Shown here: piece after piece, positions 11,293 to 24,492 of the stretch
How positions within the stretch are numbered: position 1 is the first letter of the stretch
Layout: each line of letters begins with the position of its first letter
From: Halicephalobus mephisto
Lineage: Eukaryota; Nematoda; Chromadorea; Rhabditida; Panagrolaimidae
Direction of reading: 5' to 3'
Assembly: GCA_009193035.1 (NCBI GenBank)
Contig: SWDT01000008.1
Location: 1 to 64,000 of the forward strand
Length of the DNA: 64,000 nt
Position numbers and translations under genes: made by a program
The notes under the pieces: generated by a model
Seen by the model: only the letters and a program-made list of their open reading frames with translations
The model's database searches: none
Told to the model about the DNA's origin: nothing

Positions 11293-13159
11293 GATGTATT
11301 AAAAGAACTGTAATACATCAGGTACCTTATGTTCGACGTATATATATACGTTAAATTGATATCGGTGGACTATGTTCAATGTATCGGTACATTAAATATA
11401 ATGTGTCCGGTAGATTAGAACCGTTTTAATGTATTTTTTTGTATATCTTTAGAAATTTCCGTGACAAAAGTTGATTCATTTTTGTTTTGCTGTTTCTACC
11501 AAATTCCAATTGCACTTAAGAACAATCGAATTTACTGTTGTTTTCGGAGACTTTTTGTAGCAGAGTTCACATTGTTCTTTAGTCTTTTTTCTCCTAAATT
11601 CCACTCGTTTCTGAAAATGGTCAGTTTTTAATAACTTAGGAATTTTCATAGTGGAAATTGGTTTTGATTCATCTATTTTTTAAGTTAAAATTACATTCAA
11701 ATTTAATAATGATTAATTTTTTTCTGAATTTGAGAAACTTTTACGGTAAAAATTAATCCACATTTAATTGTGTTTGTTCTGAATTAAAACTTTTTTTATC
11801 CACAGTATTCTGATTCATGTTGTTTTGCAATAAAAAATAAATTAATTTAATAACCTTTAAAATTTCATTGAAAATAATAATCGTTCTAAGAATACCGTAA
11901 ATGATACATATTGTATTTTTTTAATTAAAAAATATTTGATATATTTTAAAAACACAAATAACAGTCTACGACGTAATTTGTGTTTACGTTTCAAAAATCG
12001 TATTATATTCGATTAAATTTTCCATCTGAATTTTAATTCTAAAAAACTTCAAAAATCTGAGGGCGTTATTTTTTTTTCAGAATTCTAAAAATGTTCGTTT
12101 TACCGTAATTTAAATTGGAATTCAGGTGAAAATCGACTTAATTCTGATATCTGTATTCTTCATTTCTTGATAGCTGTACGTAATTATGACGAAAATACGT
12201 ATAAAATTCATAATCAAAAATGTGAACTTTTCAATCATTATTAAAAAGACAAAAATTGTTTATAAAAAATTTCAAAAAAATTTTTCAGTTAAACCTAAAA
12301 ACTGTGGAATTTAATTTTTTAGCCTAAGGAATTCTGGAAATACAATAAAATTTGAATTATGAAATTAAAAAAATATGTATGAAATTTTAGAAAATGGTCC
12401 CAATATGAATTTCTAAAATTTTTTCAATTGGGACCAAAAATTATAAAATTTTGTATTTACGTGGTTTGGCAAAAATCCAAAATTTAGAAATTGATTCTGA
12501 AATCATAGTATTATGAAATTATCATGTGTTAGTACAAAATTCAAAAAAAAAAAGTTTCAACAAAAATTTTTAGAACTTTACAGTTAAAATCAAAAATTAA
12601 AAAATTTAATATTCAAGTCGTTCTAGAAAATTTCGATGATATCATGTTTAAAAAAATTTTCGTCAAAAAACTACGAAAAATATCTCTGGATAATTTTTCT
12701 ATTGAATTAAAAGTTATAAAATTTGGTAAGAATCCAAAAATATCCAGTAGATTTTATATGATATTATTAACGACAAAAATACAGTTGAAAAAACTTCGAA
12801 AATTGTCTCAATACGAGTTTATAGGATGTTCTTATTGATATTAAAATTAAGAAATTTCATATTTACGAAATTTAGCAGAAATCCAAAGATATCTAACAAA
12901 TTCTGAATATACAATTTTTCTATAAAAGTCTGTAATCTCATCCAAAGATTGTAATTCACCAAATTTTCCGAAAATGAATTGCGTTGTTAATTTCTTTAAA
13001 AATCTACTTTTCTTGATTGTTTTTGTCAATTCAATAAGAGTCAAGAGTTAAGGTCGGTATTACAGCGGAGGAACATTTTAATAAAACGATTAATACGGTC
13101 ATCAGAAAATAATAAATACCTTTTTTGTCTTTTGAAAGATTTTTTTGATATTGATTTTA

Positions 13160-13790
13160 TGCGGAGGACCATTTCTTACAGGTGAAAATTGTTCACGAAA
13201 GTTAGAATTTATGGAGAATTTTTTGATAAAAAATTTACTTTTTAAAGTTTAATTATATTTTTTTTTTGTTATAAGTAAATCAAAAACCACTATATTGTAC
13301 AAAATAATGGTATATAATATATGATGTATGGATAGATTAAAATAGCTCTGATGTATCAGATATAATGTATTTTATATACTGATATATTGAGTATAATACA
13401 GTCATACATTGTGCTCAATTTCTGTGCTGACACATTATGACTATTTTTTGCGTGAAGAAGATTCAGAAAGTTAACTATATACAAAAAAGTATATGATATA
13501 TGATGTATGGATAGTTTAAAATAGCTCTGATCTGTCGGATATAATGCATTTTATATACTGATATATTGAGTACAATACAGTCATACATTGTGCTCAACTT
13601 CTGTGCTGACACATTATGACTATTTTTTTCATAACGGACCATTTTCTGCAGGTGAAAGTTGTTCACGAAATTTAGAATTTATGGGGAATTTTTTGATAAA
13701 AAGTTGAACTTCTACAGTTAAATTATAAGATGTTTAATTGTATTTTTTGTTGTAAGTAAATCAAAAACAGCTAAATTACTGCAAATAATT
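13160..13790 (+). repeat. Duplicated segment with two copies of an AT-rich repeat (family B)
   Basis: Two near-identical copies of a repeat of about 130-140 bases (about 13310-13440 and 13490-13625, period about 179) contain GATGTATGGATAG, TATACTGATATATTGAGTA and CATACATTGTGCTCAA. They are bracketed by duplicated flanks beginning GGACCATTT and TTCACGAAA. Diverged relatives lie at about 10980-11100, 11290-11420, 25015-25160 and 25365-25545. Confidence 0.75.
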
Positions 13791-14059
13791 AAAACACAAA
13801 TATGCAATCATAGGATGCGAATTATTTATTCATCCGAAAACCTTATCCCTAACAACAAAAACTTTTCGGAAGTAAAATCTTGTTAGAAGTAATTCCTGTA
13901 CTTTAAAGAAAATTGAAATTAATTTTAATATTAAATCTGCAATATTCTGAGAAGTTGATTAATTTTTAATTTAAATTCTCCGATTTTGCATAAAATATTT
14001 TTGACTTTCTTTATTTGTATAAAAAAGATCCAAAACACAAAACTTTCTGACATTTGAAA

Positions 14060-14860
14060 TCATCTCATTATTCTAATCCAAATGAAGTCAAGACAGAAAC
14101 CACTATTTGGAGCTTCAAAGACAGGAATAACTACGGTAGAACTTGTTTTTGTTAAAAAAACATTTTCATGAGATATTTCTTAATACAATGAGGACTTTTT
14201 TGATATCTACAATCATTTGAAAAACGTAATGCAAATAAAGCTATATATAAAGCAAAGCTTTAGAGTTTTAGTATCTATAATAATTACGGTAAAATGATAC
14301 TCATAAAAAACCAGTTATCTAGGGTCGTGAAACTTTGTAACGCAAAGAGGACTATTGTGGTACTTCATAAGTCTTCGTCAGTTTATTATAAATTAAATTA
14401 GTGCATGAAATCAATATTTAAAGTCCCGAAATAATAAATAACTACAATGAAATAATTCGCATTAGAAATCACAGTTACTTATACTTATGAGACTATTTTG
14501 ATACAATGAGGATCTTCTTGGTACTCAATATAGCTTTTTCAATTTAATCCAAATCAAATCACTTTATGAACTCAACCTTTGAAGTTTTAATTTCAAAAGT
14601 GATTGTAATGTAATGATTAGCATTGAAAATCACAGTTACTTATACTTATGAGACTATTTTGATACAATGAGGATCTTCTTGGTACTCAATACAGCTTTTT
14701 CAATTTAATCCAAATCAAATCACTTTATGAACTCAACTTTTGAGGTTTCAATGTCATAACTAACTACTGTACAATGATTTGCTTTGAAAATCACAGTTAC
14801 CTACTCTCACGAAACTTGTTTCAATGTAATGGGTCTTTTACATCTGAATTCATAATAAAA
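14060..14860 (+). repeat. Tandem repeat, 161-base period
   Basis: The motif AATCACAGTTAC recurs at 14467, 14628 and 14789, exactly 161 bases apart, with the intervening GATACAATGAGGATCTTCTT block repeated. More decayed units extend leftwards to about 14060 (ATACAATGAGGACTT, CAAAGAGGACTAT). Confidence 0.85.
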
Positions 14861-16337
14861 ACGTTATTCAAAACACAAACATCGAAAATTAATCTCTGAA
14901 TTTTTAAGAGCCATAAATTAATTTTCTATAGCATAACATAGAAATCATAACATAAATTGTAGTTCACAGCTAAATAATATCGCTTTTATAAAACAGAAAA
15001 CAGTGAAAACAAACAGAAAATAATTATTTTATTAAAAAAAATATTATTTGTAAAAATAAAATTTTAAAAATTGCCGAAAATTGGTAATTTTTGGGATTTT
15101 TACAGAAGTTTACAAAAATAAATTTTTAAAATTGTTTAGAAATTGGAAAATCAAAGAATATATTAAAATTTAATTTTCAGTTTTTCGAATTTGAAATATA
15201 AAAAAGTAAAAATAAGCTTCAAAATGAATCTTCTCATCAGTGGTGTACTGTATCTGATTTTTAAAATTTTTTAATTTCTTAAATTAAAAAAATTTAAAAA
15301 AAAATTCGACAGATTCAGAAGCATTCCCTCTGGCAAGATTTGGTTGAATAAAATTTCTTCAAAAACAAAATTTAATTAAAAATGTTGGAAAAATTACTAT
15401 TATAACTATTTTTAGCGATAATAAAATTCAATTAACCTTTGTAAAATCATTCAATTACACTATATTTAATAAAATTCAGAAGCTCTAAAAAACGTAAAAT
15501 TTAATTTTATTCAATAATAAAATCCGTAAAAAGGTCAACATCGAAATCAAAGTAAAATTTGCACTTTATTCGAATTCCGGCGGATTAGTTGATATTTTTA
15601 GATTTCTATTTATAAAAACTCCAAAATTAAAATATACTTCGCAATCTGCTTGCAACATTTAGAAAAACCGATTGATTCAATTATTATGCAAAAATTTAAT
15701 TTGAATCATTTATCCAAATATTGGAAGCAATTTGCGGATTTTATTTTGACTTCGATATTGACCGTCTTATTTTTTTCAGCATGGGATATTAAAAAATCCC
15801 AGACAGCAGATGATATCATTGGAATTTGTCCACAATTCGAAACTTAAAATAACTTTTAACCTTTCATGTGGGTTGGATGTCATCTGAGATATCTTGGAGG
15901 TTACATTCTGAATCTGTATTCACTTTTCGACTCTTTCCGAAACGAGAGTCCAGAAAATTCAGGTATTTACTTGTCTATGTATCTGATTACTTTTTATCGT
16001 GGATGCAAATCTGGTACCGATGTAGGATTTCCTGAAGTCCATAAAGTTCGTTTGTTCTTAAAGATGAGCTGAGTGAGGTTCAGAACCCCAGTATTTAAAA
16101 AAGTCACTAAATTCGCCCACCATCTCGTGCCCGATGTTATTATTGCTTGAATTTTTCTTGCATTTTATTATTGTATTTACTTTCTATATAGTCCATTGTT
16201 CCCCTGGGTTAAAATCTATTTTACTGTAATCTTGCTGCATTAGAATAAAGAAAAAACTATTCTCCCGTCAGACTACGATAGACCTGCACGGACCGAATCA
16301 TAGTTCACGATGTTTTTCAACAAATGAATTCTCCATA

Positions 16338-16512
16338 TACAGTAGAACTTGGATATAAGATACCTTATGGGACCAGGGAAAAGTGTATGTTATAAGAAAG
16401 GGTATATTATAGAGAGGGTAAATTTGAAGACAGACTAACTAAACTCACTCACCATACTCTATAACAAGAGATATGTTATAACAGAGGTATCTTATATCCA
16501 AGTTGTACTGTA
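16338..16512 (+). mobile_element. Palindromic MITE, pogo/Tigger-type ends, copy 1
   Basis: Starts TACAGTAGAACTTGGATATA and ends with the reverse complement (TATATCCAAGTTGTACTGTA). The whole element can fold into one hairpin. A CAGTAGAAC-like terminus flanked by TA is typical of non-autonomous pogo/Tigger-group elements, so family placement is inference. Related copies lie at 16562-16673 and 34016-34192. Confidence 0.8.
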
Positions 16513-16561
16513 TTACAAGTTCAAAATAAACTTGTTCCATTTCCATTTTTTACTATTTTAA

Positions 16562-16673
16562 TACAGTAGAACTTGGATATAAGATACCCCCTTGAGACCG
16601 ACTAAAGCATATCTTTAACAAAGGACATATTATAACGAGGGTATCTTATATCCAAGTTGTACTATATGATGAG
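16562..16673 (+). mobile_element. Palindromic MITE, copy 2 (shorter)
   Basis: Same termini as the element 50 bases to the left (TACAGTAGAACTTGGATATA ... TATATCCAAGTTGTACTATA) but only about 112 bases long, having lost the centre. Confidence 0.78.
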
Positions 16674-16689
16674 TGTAAAAAGTTTACCT

Positions 16690-17290
16690 CATTGGAAAAT
16701 GACTTGTTGAAATCAATAAAAGTTACGTAGAAAATTAGTTTTTAAAAACAGATCATTGAACATTCAAAAAACAAGAAAATGTCCTTTTAGGTTTTTTAAA
16801 ATCTTACATATAAAATTTTACATTTGTACTTAGTACTAATATTGGTAAAAAATAAAAATATACTTAATTATAGACAATTATTAAAATTAATAAAAATTAT
16901 TTAGAAAATTGGTTTTCGAAAACGGATAATTGAACACTCAAAAAACAAGAAAGATGTTCTTTCAAATTTTTTAAGATTTCATATATGAATTTGAAAGTTT
17001 TACTCAATACTAATATTTCAGAAAAGTAAGTTTAACCAATTTAAAAATATATTACTAAAAACGACGAAAATTACGTAGAAAATTGGTTTTTAAAAATAGA
17101 TAATTATAAATTTAAAGAATAAAAATTTTTTTTAAATTTTGAAATTTGATAAATCAAATTTTGTATTTTAAAAAAAAGTAAAATATATTTAACCATAAGA
17201 AATGCTTAAAATCGATAAATTTTAATCAGAAAATGAAAAATTTTAAAAATAAATAACTGAAAAAAATGTAATATTTTCTTACATTTTCGA
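16690..17290 (+). repeat. Decayed tandem repeat, about 171-base period
   Basis: GAACATTCAAAAAACAAGAAA near 16760 recurs as GAACACTCAAAAAACAAGAAA near 16931, and a third weaker unit follows (AAAATTGGTTTTTAAAAATA). Blocks ACGTAGAAAATT and AGTACTAATATT repeat with the same spacing. Confidence 0.65.
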
Positions 17291-18239
17291 ACTTTTATAA
17301 TTTTTATTTTTATTTGACTTTTCTATTTTAAAAGATTTTAAAAAAATATATTTTGCATAAATATTCGACAATATAAATTTATCCGTGATAAAATCCAAAA
17401 ATCCACTTTGACTAATCTCAGTTTGCGATATATGAAATCCCGTTCATTTTTCTATTTTTTAATCCAGAAAATATTCAACGAAAATCAACACCTTCTGAAA
17501 AATTCCTCGATTAATTAAAAAACTTTATTTTAGTAAAATTTGAAAATCTGATATATGAATTTTTGCATTTTAGAAAGTCATTCATCAAAAACGGATTTTA
17601 AATTTGTATTTGATAATCTAAAAATTGAGCTACACTTCATTCTAATTGATAAAAAATAAAATTAATTTAATTTTAAAAAAATATTTAATGACTTAAAAAT
17701 TGAATAGTGCTTTTTTGATGACATACACAGTCTGTAATTACGTAGGTTAAGTACTTCAGAAGTACTTCGTAATTTCCTGAGAACTTAAATAATCTCGATT
17801 TTTCAGAAAAAGTTAATTTTCGTAATCAGACAAAAAAGTCCCCCAAAAACCAAAATTAATTTCTTCGAAATGTGGTTTAAATCTTTTTTGAAATTAAATA
17901 AACTTAATTTAAAAAACATTTTTTAAAATAATTCTCTAAAATTACGAAAGATTTTCTTCAATTTAAAAATATAGTAAGAATTTTTATTTTTAATTAAAAT
18001 TCAAAAGCATCTGAAATTTATTTTTCGCCCACAAAAATTATGTAAAATTTTGTTTATTCAACTTTTTTGAAAATCACCTGGATGAAGTCCTATTAGACCT
18101 CAAAGTTTAATAAAATCAAATCGGAAAACATTTAAAATTTATGAGTTGGTTTTGATGATTTAATTTAAGAAACAAGATGTAAAATTTAGGTGGAATAAAA
18201 GTTGAGTTAGTAAAAGAAGTAAAATAAAAACTTAGAAAT

Positions 18240-19720
18240 AGGATTTCGACTTTTTCTAACTTGTCATATATCCCTGATTATAATACTATATTGTAGTTTG
18301 CTAAGTTCAACAAGACTAAGTGAGAGATAATTTAGGATACATTAAGTAGTTCTCATAAGTCAAGTTGCAAAAAGCTTCAAAATAGAAATTATGTAAATTA
18401 ATAAAAGAATAAAGTGAAAACTTTGAGAGATGTAATTCCAAAGTTTTGCTTTCTGCGTAGTCCTAATTGTAAAACTATATCATAGTTCTGTGAATTTAAC
18501 AAAGGCAAGAGATAATTCCGAATGTATTAGGTAGTTGTCACAATTTGAATTCTAAAAAAAGATAAAAAAGGAAGTAGAAAAAGAAATAAATGAATTAGCG
18601 ATGGAGTAAATTGGGAACTTAGAAATGAGGTTCTGAATCCATTATGACATCACAAACAGGCTTTATAGAGAAAACTATATTACATGCCTATAAGGTCAAT
18701 GAAATTAGAAACATTTTTAATATTCATAAGCTACCCTTTGTGGTGTAAGTTACGTGAAAAGCAAATAGAAGTGGGTTGTGTATGACATATGTGAATTAGT
18801 GATATAATAAAAAAGAAATCTCTAGATGAAATTTTAGCGTCTTTCTAAATTCATAGGTAGTTCTCATGTGTAGAATTTTATTTGTTCTTAAAGTTCAATA
18901 GAGTTAAGCGGCAGCTTTAGTACAATCGAATAGGAGATTATGAGTTAATATACTAGTTTTAGCGATGTAAGTTATGGAAAACGATGTGAGAAAATTTCAT
19001 AGACTAGGAGATGCAAAGTTAGACTACTAGTAGATTTATGTGAAAAAACTAGGAGTAAGATTCTTAATCTCTCAGCATCACTATACTGTTGACGCAGTTG
19101 AAGATGGCAGTAGTGGAGAACGGCGGATGAATCATCAATGCAAAGAGGCAAGCGGACCTCTACACTGCACTATTAATGTGTCTGATTCGCGTTAATATTT
19201 ACCGTAATTATATAATGCTTTAAGTAATCGTAATGTATTATGTATTATATCTTGTTTTACCACGATTGTCATAATTATCACTTTCTTTGGTTTAATTACC
19301 TAAGTTTAAGACAATAAGGAGACCGATTCTAATCAGTAGGAAGAAAGATTACTACGTTTATATACTTCCCCAAAGTAGAACTGTTTTTCAGTTTTTAAAG
19401 TTTCACAAAATTAAGTAAAATATCACTTAAGGTTCTATGAGATAGTTGTGACGATGTCAGTTACAGGAAGGATGTGAGAAAATTGAGTGGTAGAGGAGAT
19501 AAATGTAGGGTATTAACAGTTTAAAATTTATGTTTGTAAAAATGTGATTATGAATTACTTTTAACGTCACATGTTGTCCTCAAAGGTAGTGTTATATTAT
19601 AATTCTTTAAGCTCAGCAAAATCAATTGAGGAGATATTCATAATTTCATTCATGGATCTGAATGAAGTAAATCATACGGAATATTTAAGGAAATTAAGTA
19701 GATACGAATATATAAATATA
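18240..19720 (+). repeat. Highly decayed tandem satellite, about 180-200-base period
   Basis: A loose unit (ACTATATTGTAGTT ... AAGTTCAACAAGACTAAG ... GAGATAATT ... AGTAGTTCTCATAAG) recurs imperfectly five to seven times. The copies are too diverged to define exact borders by eye. Confidence 0.5.
19289..19310 (+). other. SL1-like sequence, 20 of 22 matches
   Basis: Begins GGTTTAATTACC and differs from the nematode SL1 leader at two positions, both transitions. It is not followed by a GT donor or an Sm site, so this is not an SL RNA gene. Confidence 0.5.
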
Positions 19721-20909
19721 TGATAGTATATAGTAGTATATAGTAGTATACAGTGGTGTATATTATAAAGTGCCGGCAGTAACGTGATTTTTACGTTCTA
19801 ATTCATGTATAGTCCCTAATTACATAAATATTCCATAGTTTTCAATTGTCAAACTGGACATAAATTATATCACATGGCATTATTGCCTAACCAGGTGAAC
19901 TTTTTTATTATATTAACTTTTTTTCTTTATATAGTTGTACAAAGAATTTTATGCTTAATTTTCATTGACTAAAGGTCAGAAAATCTCTGACTTTCCCTGA
20001 TTTTTTAAATTATTTTCTTTGTAAGCCTTTCTACCGTTAGTTTTTATTTAAAATATACACTCATTTAACTGTAATTTCGTTTTATATTGTAACTTTTCTA
20101 ACTAATGACAAAGATGTCAGTTTTCGTGAATACGAAACATCCGTCTGACAAAATGATGGAATTTTAAACTTTACTGTGAATAATTGAACAGAAAACCATG
20201 TAAGGCGAGTTTTTTATTTCCATTACGATCAACATTCAATCTCCTTGAATCTTACTTGTACTAAAGTTGTTGTAATTAAATATTCCATAATCCTGCTTGA
20301 CTCCACCTTTTTTCGAATTTTTTGAATTTTAGGCTAAGCTGGACCATGACAGTTCATTTAAGAATGTGCAGCACCTGGTGAAAATCCTTTTTTAAATAAT
20401 TACTTGTCGAAAAATACTGTATCTATGTAGAAAGTTAAATTTGCTTTATGTTTGTAAAGTTGTTTTCAAATTGGAGGAAATAGATATTTGATCGGAGTTG
20501 AAGATAGCGATATTAAACTTAATTTGAAATACTTTAGATAATGTAATTTTGAAGATTATAATACGCATAGTAATTTGTTTAGAAGAAACTTTAGAAACTA
20601 TTTTTAAATGACTTAGGGTAGTTTCTAATTTAGCAGTTTTTTTGGAGAAATAGCTGTAACGGATTGTAATTTTGAAGTCATAGTGGCGTCAATACTCTTG
20701 GGAGAAGAATTTTTCGTCGTGTTTTTCCTTTATATATCGAATTAACTTTGCTTTTCTGCGAACTCACTTCTAAATCCAGGAGTTGAGTATTTAATTGGGA
20801 GGCTTTAAGACGTTGATGACAAACTCAATCTGTAAATACTTCGGATGCTGCAGATCTAGAAGTCATAGGATCTTAGAAATGAATACTTCTATGTATCAAA
20901 TACTTGGCA

Positions 20910-21175
20910 GTTGTCGAAATCTTCGATTTTCAAATCCGAACTATTTGATCCGAGTTCGGACCCGTTGATCTTCGAGCTTAAATTAGTTCGAATTCGACTG
21001 TTTTAGTAACAATATTTTGGTATTATTTTTTAATTACCCATGGGAGCTTTGTCTCTTGCAATTTTTCGTTACGGGAGCTTCATCATCAAACTGCATATGC
21101 AATTAAATTGCGCATTTCGTAAAATCGCATTAGTTCGAATTGGAACTTTTCGAATTCGAATTTGTTCGAAATCAC
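20910..21175 (+). mobile_element. Decayed element related to the one at 26543-27053
   Basis: Starts AGTTGTCGAAATCTTCGATT, carries GATCCGAGTTCGG and TTTAATTACCCATGG in the middle, and ends in TTCGAATTTGTTCGAAATC. The order of motifs matches the element in the second intron of the PRR5-like gene, including the TTTAATTACCCA part of the SL1-like core. Confidence 0.45.
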
Positions 21176-22216
21176 TAATTTTGGTGTTTAAATAAATTTT
21201 TTCGAAATTATTGTGAAAAAATTCAATATGAAGATTTTGGTTCGGAATATTTTCATAAAATAGTTGTAATGGAGCAAAACTGGAGATTTCCGAAGATTCG
21301 TTTTTGTTTCGTACATCTAGTCGAGTGTCTATTGTCTGGCTGTAGAACTGTTTTTTAGATATAGGAAATAGGTATTTTATTAATATACTCTGAACATTAA
21401 TGTTACATTTTGCTTCTTAGATACTTTATGTGAGGTAATACCAGGGGATATAGGACTTTCGGAATTATAACCCCTACTTTATATTCGCAGATACAAAGTT
21501 TTAGAGACTGTTTACAAATCTTCTAGAATGTAGCTTCTGATTCAAGTGTTTTTCAAAAAACAGTCACATCCACTCTGCCCCCGGAATTGCATCAACCTCA
21601 AAAGTCCCTGAGGGGAAGGAGTTCTTAATCATGCTACCTTGTTATTTTGGAGTAATTTTTTCACTGATGATGAAATTTTTACCTGTCTTTGTAATTCGAA
21701 AGTAAGTCAATCCAACAGCTCCTCATTCATTATCTAATTCATAGTAAAATTACTGCGAGGGGATTTCTTTGTTTTCATTATGTAACCGATTACTATTTTT
21801 ATCGAAAAATAAAAAACTGAAAATGGGGGCGTTAAAATGAAGCAATTGTCAAGTGACGTTTTTCCATTTCCAGTTAAAACTGAAAAAATTACTATTGTTT
21901 TTGGCACATTTTTCGGACATATGAATTGAATATTCGAACATGTGTCCTTTTATTTTCGTTTATTTCACAGAGTGATTTCGTTATTAGTAACGACTCATCC
22001 AACTTATGATTCGCTTAGTTTCCAAATTGAATAATCAAAGCTTAAGATAAAAAACAGCACATGCTATAATTTGTGAACATTTCCGGTTCTAATAAGGGTA
22101 AATACATTTTAAATTATCTTGGGGCTTTTCGATTTCGAAAATGCGATGTACATTTTTTGCAGATGATTTTAAATTCATCTGTTTCTAATAATTCTAAATT
22201 TACGAAGTTTCAATAA

Positions 22217-22258
22217 TAATATATTTTTTATATTAATAATAATAATAATAATGATAAT

Positions 22259-22301
<43 letters not shown>

Positions 22302-22312
22302 TTAATATTAAT

Positions 22313-22388
<76 letters not shown>

Positions 22389-22405
22389 TTAATAATAATA
22401 GATAT
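22217..22405 (+). repeat. AAT/ATT microsatellite
   Basis: Long run of AAT triplets with a few ATTAAT interruptions. Similar runs sit inside introns at about 26058-26178 and 37232-37302. Confidence 0.95.
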
Positions 22406-23106
22406 ATTTATTTTATAATCTTAAATTTTTTCAACTTCGATACTATTGTTTATATTTTTAGAAAATTTTCAATTTACTAAGTTTTAATAATAATAATATA
22501 TTTTTATATCAATAACAGTAAATATATTTATTTTATAATTTTAAGTTTTTCAACTTCGATAGTAGTAATATATTTGCTTTGGATAATATTGAATTTATTC
22601 GTTTCTGGCAATTAAATATATAATTTTTTGAGAATAATTGGTTTATTTGATTTTGATAATGTTAAATATATTTACTTCCGGTAATATTAGATTTCATGAA
22701 TGTTAACAATGCTGAACTTTTTTAGTTTTGATACTACTGAATTTATAAACTTATAATAATCCTGAATTTGTTTGTTTTCGATGATGTCAAAGTATTTGTT
22801 TCCGATAAAACTGGATCTTTTAACTTCCGATAGCACTAGATATACGTACTTCCGACAGCTTTGGATTTGTTCGATTTCGATGATATTTGATATATTCGTT
22901 GTCGAACAAATCAGATTAACTAAAATCTGGTGAAATTAAATATATTAATTTCCGATAAAAATTGATATATTTTTGATATTGAATTTGTTAATTTCCGATC
23001 ATTTAGTATATGTTAGTTTTTTGCGTTTAAATTTCCCGTCATTGCCTTCGGATTTAACGAGTATTTTTAACTTTGTTGGCATTTCAGACTAAACTGAAAA
23101 TCTAAA

Positions 23107-24174
23107 ATGCAAATCGGTCTAAATTTGGAATTTTTGTTGTTTTTGTTCCTCACTGGATATGGATCTGCGTTCCCTTCTTTCATGGTCTACAAGTCTCCAG
23201 AATCCAGACTTACTCAAGAGGGTTTGAATCTAGTAAGTATTTTACTCGATAAAGATAATACTCAAGATTCCTTACAACATTACTACTTTCAAAAAGTGCA
23301 CGTTTTTACACTTAATTGGCTCAAATACGAATTTTAACATCTTCAATATCATGTTCGTTCATTAAGGATTCTAAAAGTAATAATAGCACTTACATATTTG
23401 TTACTCCGTCATAATTCAATTTTTTACATAAATTTAATTTTGCAGCCCCAATTTCACCTCCCCCGTGTGACTTACATTAAGAGGTCCCAGCCAACGGATA
23501 CAGTACTCAATGAGCTCAATTCTTTGAAGAGATCCCAGCCAATCGTTGATCCTGTCAATCCTTCAGATTTCTCCTTACTTAGTAAAAAGTCCCAACCGAT
23601 GGAAGATAGTGGATTCGCAGAGTTAAAAAGATCCCAACCTATGAATGGAGAATCTTTCGGAGACATCGCCCAAATGAAAAGATCTCAACCGATGGAGGAT
23701 GGTGGATTCGTAGAGTTAAAAAGATCTCAGCCAATCATCAATCCTGTCAATCCTCCAGATTTCTCCTTACTTAGTAAAAAGTCCCAACCGATGGAAGATA
23801 GTGGATTCGCAGAATTAAAAAGATCCCAACCTATGAATGAAGAATCTTTCGGAGACATCGCCCAAATGAAAAGATCTCAACCGATGGAGGATGGTGGATT
23901 TACAGAGTTAAAAAGATCCCAACCTATGAATGGGGAATCCATTGACGACTTCACGCAAATGAAGAGATCTCAACCGATAGAAGACTACAGATTCACAGAA
24001 TCCATACGATCACAACCTATCAACCGTGAATCCTTTCCGGACTTCACTCAAATGAAGCGATCTCAACCGATGGATGATCTTGCAGATGTTTCTCTAAGAA
24101 GGAAAAAATCCCAACCTATGGAAGACCATTCTCCTGATCTCAGCGACCCTTTTATTATCCGAGCTAACCAATAA
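23107..24174 (+). CDS. Neuropeptide-type precursor with 14 SQP peptide units
   Basis: Two exons (23107-23232, 23446-24174) join in phase 0 and give 284 residues. The N-terminus is a signal peptide (MQIGLNLEFLLFLFLTGYGS). Exon 2 is an array of short peptides, each starting SQP(M/I/T) and separated by KR, KK or RKK, so cleavage by prohormone convertase would release peptides such as SQPMEDSGFAEL, SQPMNGESFGDIAQM and SQPIVDPVNPSDFSLLS. One junction has decayed to IR. None of the peptides ends in Gly, so C-terminal amidation is not predicted. A TTTCAG site 20 bases upstream of the ATG fits SL trans-splicing. I do not recognise the family among well-known nematode nlp or flp precursors. An array of secreted repeats of another kind is possible, but the dibasic spacing argues for bioactive peptides. 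Confidence 0.85.
23533..23916 (+). repeat. 192-base in-frame tandem duplication inside the peptide precursor
   Basis: The block starting CAGCCAATC(G/A)T at 23537 recurs 192 bases later at 23729. It encodes four successive peptides (SQPI-VNP type, SQPMEDSGF, SQPMN-ESFGD, SQPMEDGGF). The copies differ at only a few bases. Confidence 0.85.
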
Positions 24175-24492
24175 GCCTTCAGAAAAACAGACTTTTATTT
24201 TGCATAGGTTCATAAGTAATTTGTAACTATTTTGACATCTACAAATAAGTAGAATGAAAATAACCAAAGTATTAACCTGATTGAGACGAAAAATAAGAAC
24301 AGAATAAACAGCAATGTCTTGTTGAAACGAATAATTTAATGAAGTTGGTGAAAATCGAAAATTACGAAATTTATAAGGAAGTAAAATTTGAAAAAACAGT
24401 AAATAATAAAATTGCCGTAATTAATTGTTAAATTTTGTTTTTTACTTCAAATTAGGGATATTAAATTTAATAAAAAATGAAAAATTTTTATT

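Larger units (their letters stand above)
10249..23106. other. 12.9-kb gene-poor, repeat-rich region
   Basis: No exon with splice context could be supported here. The stretch is strongly AT-rich with several decayed tandem satellites, MITEs, an LTR-like fragment and a long AAT microsatellite, listed separately. Two islands of more balanced composition stand out without a convincing frame: about 15850-16320 (a 68-codon frame at 15866-16072 is open but lacks context) and about 19085-19200. The interval 11300-13050 is plain AT-rich sequence with no structure I can name. Confidence 0.6.

Noticed and set aside
15866..16072. 68-codon plus-strand frame in a balanced-composition island
   Set aside because: No signal peptide, splice partner or recognisable motif; flanked by MITEs and AT-rich repeats.
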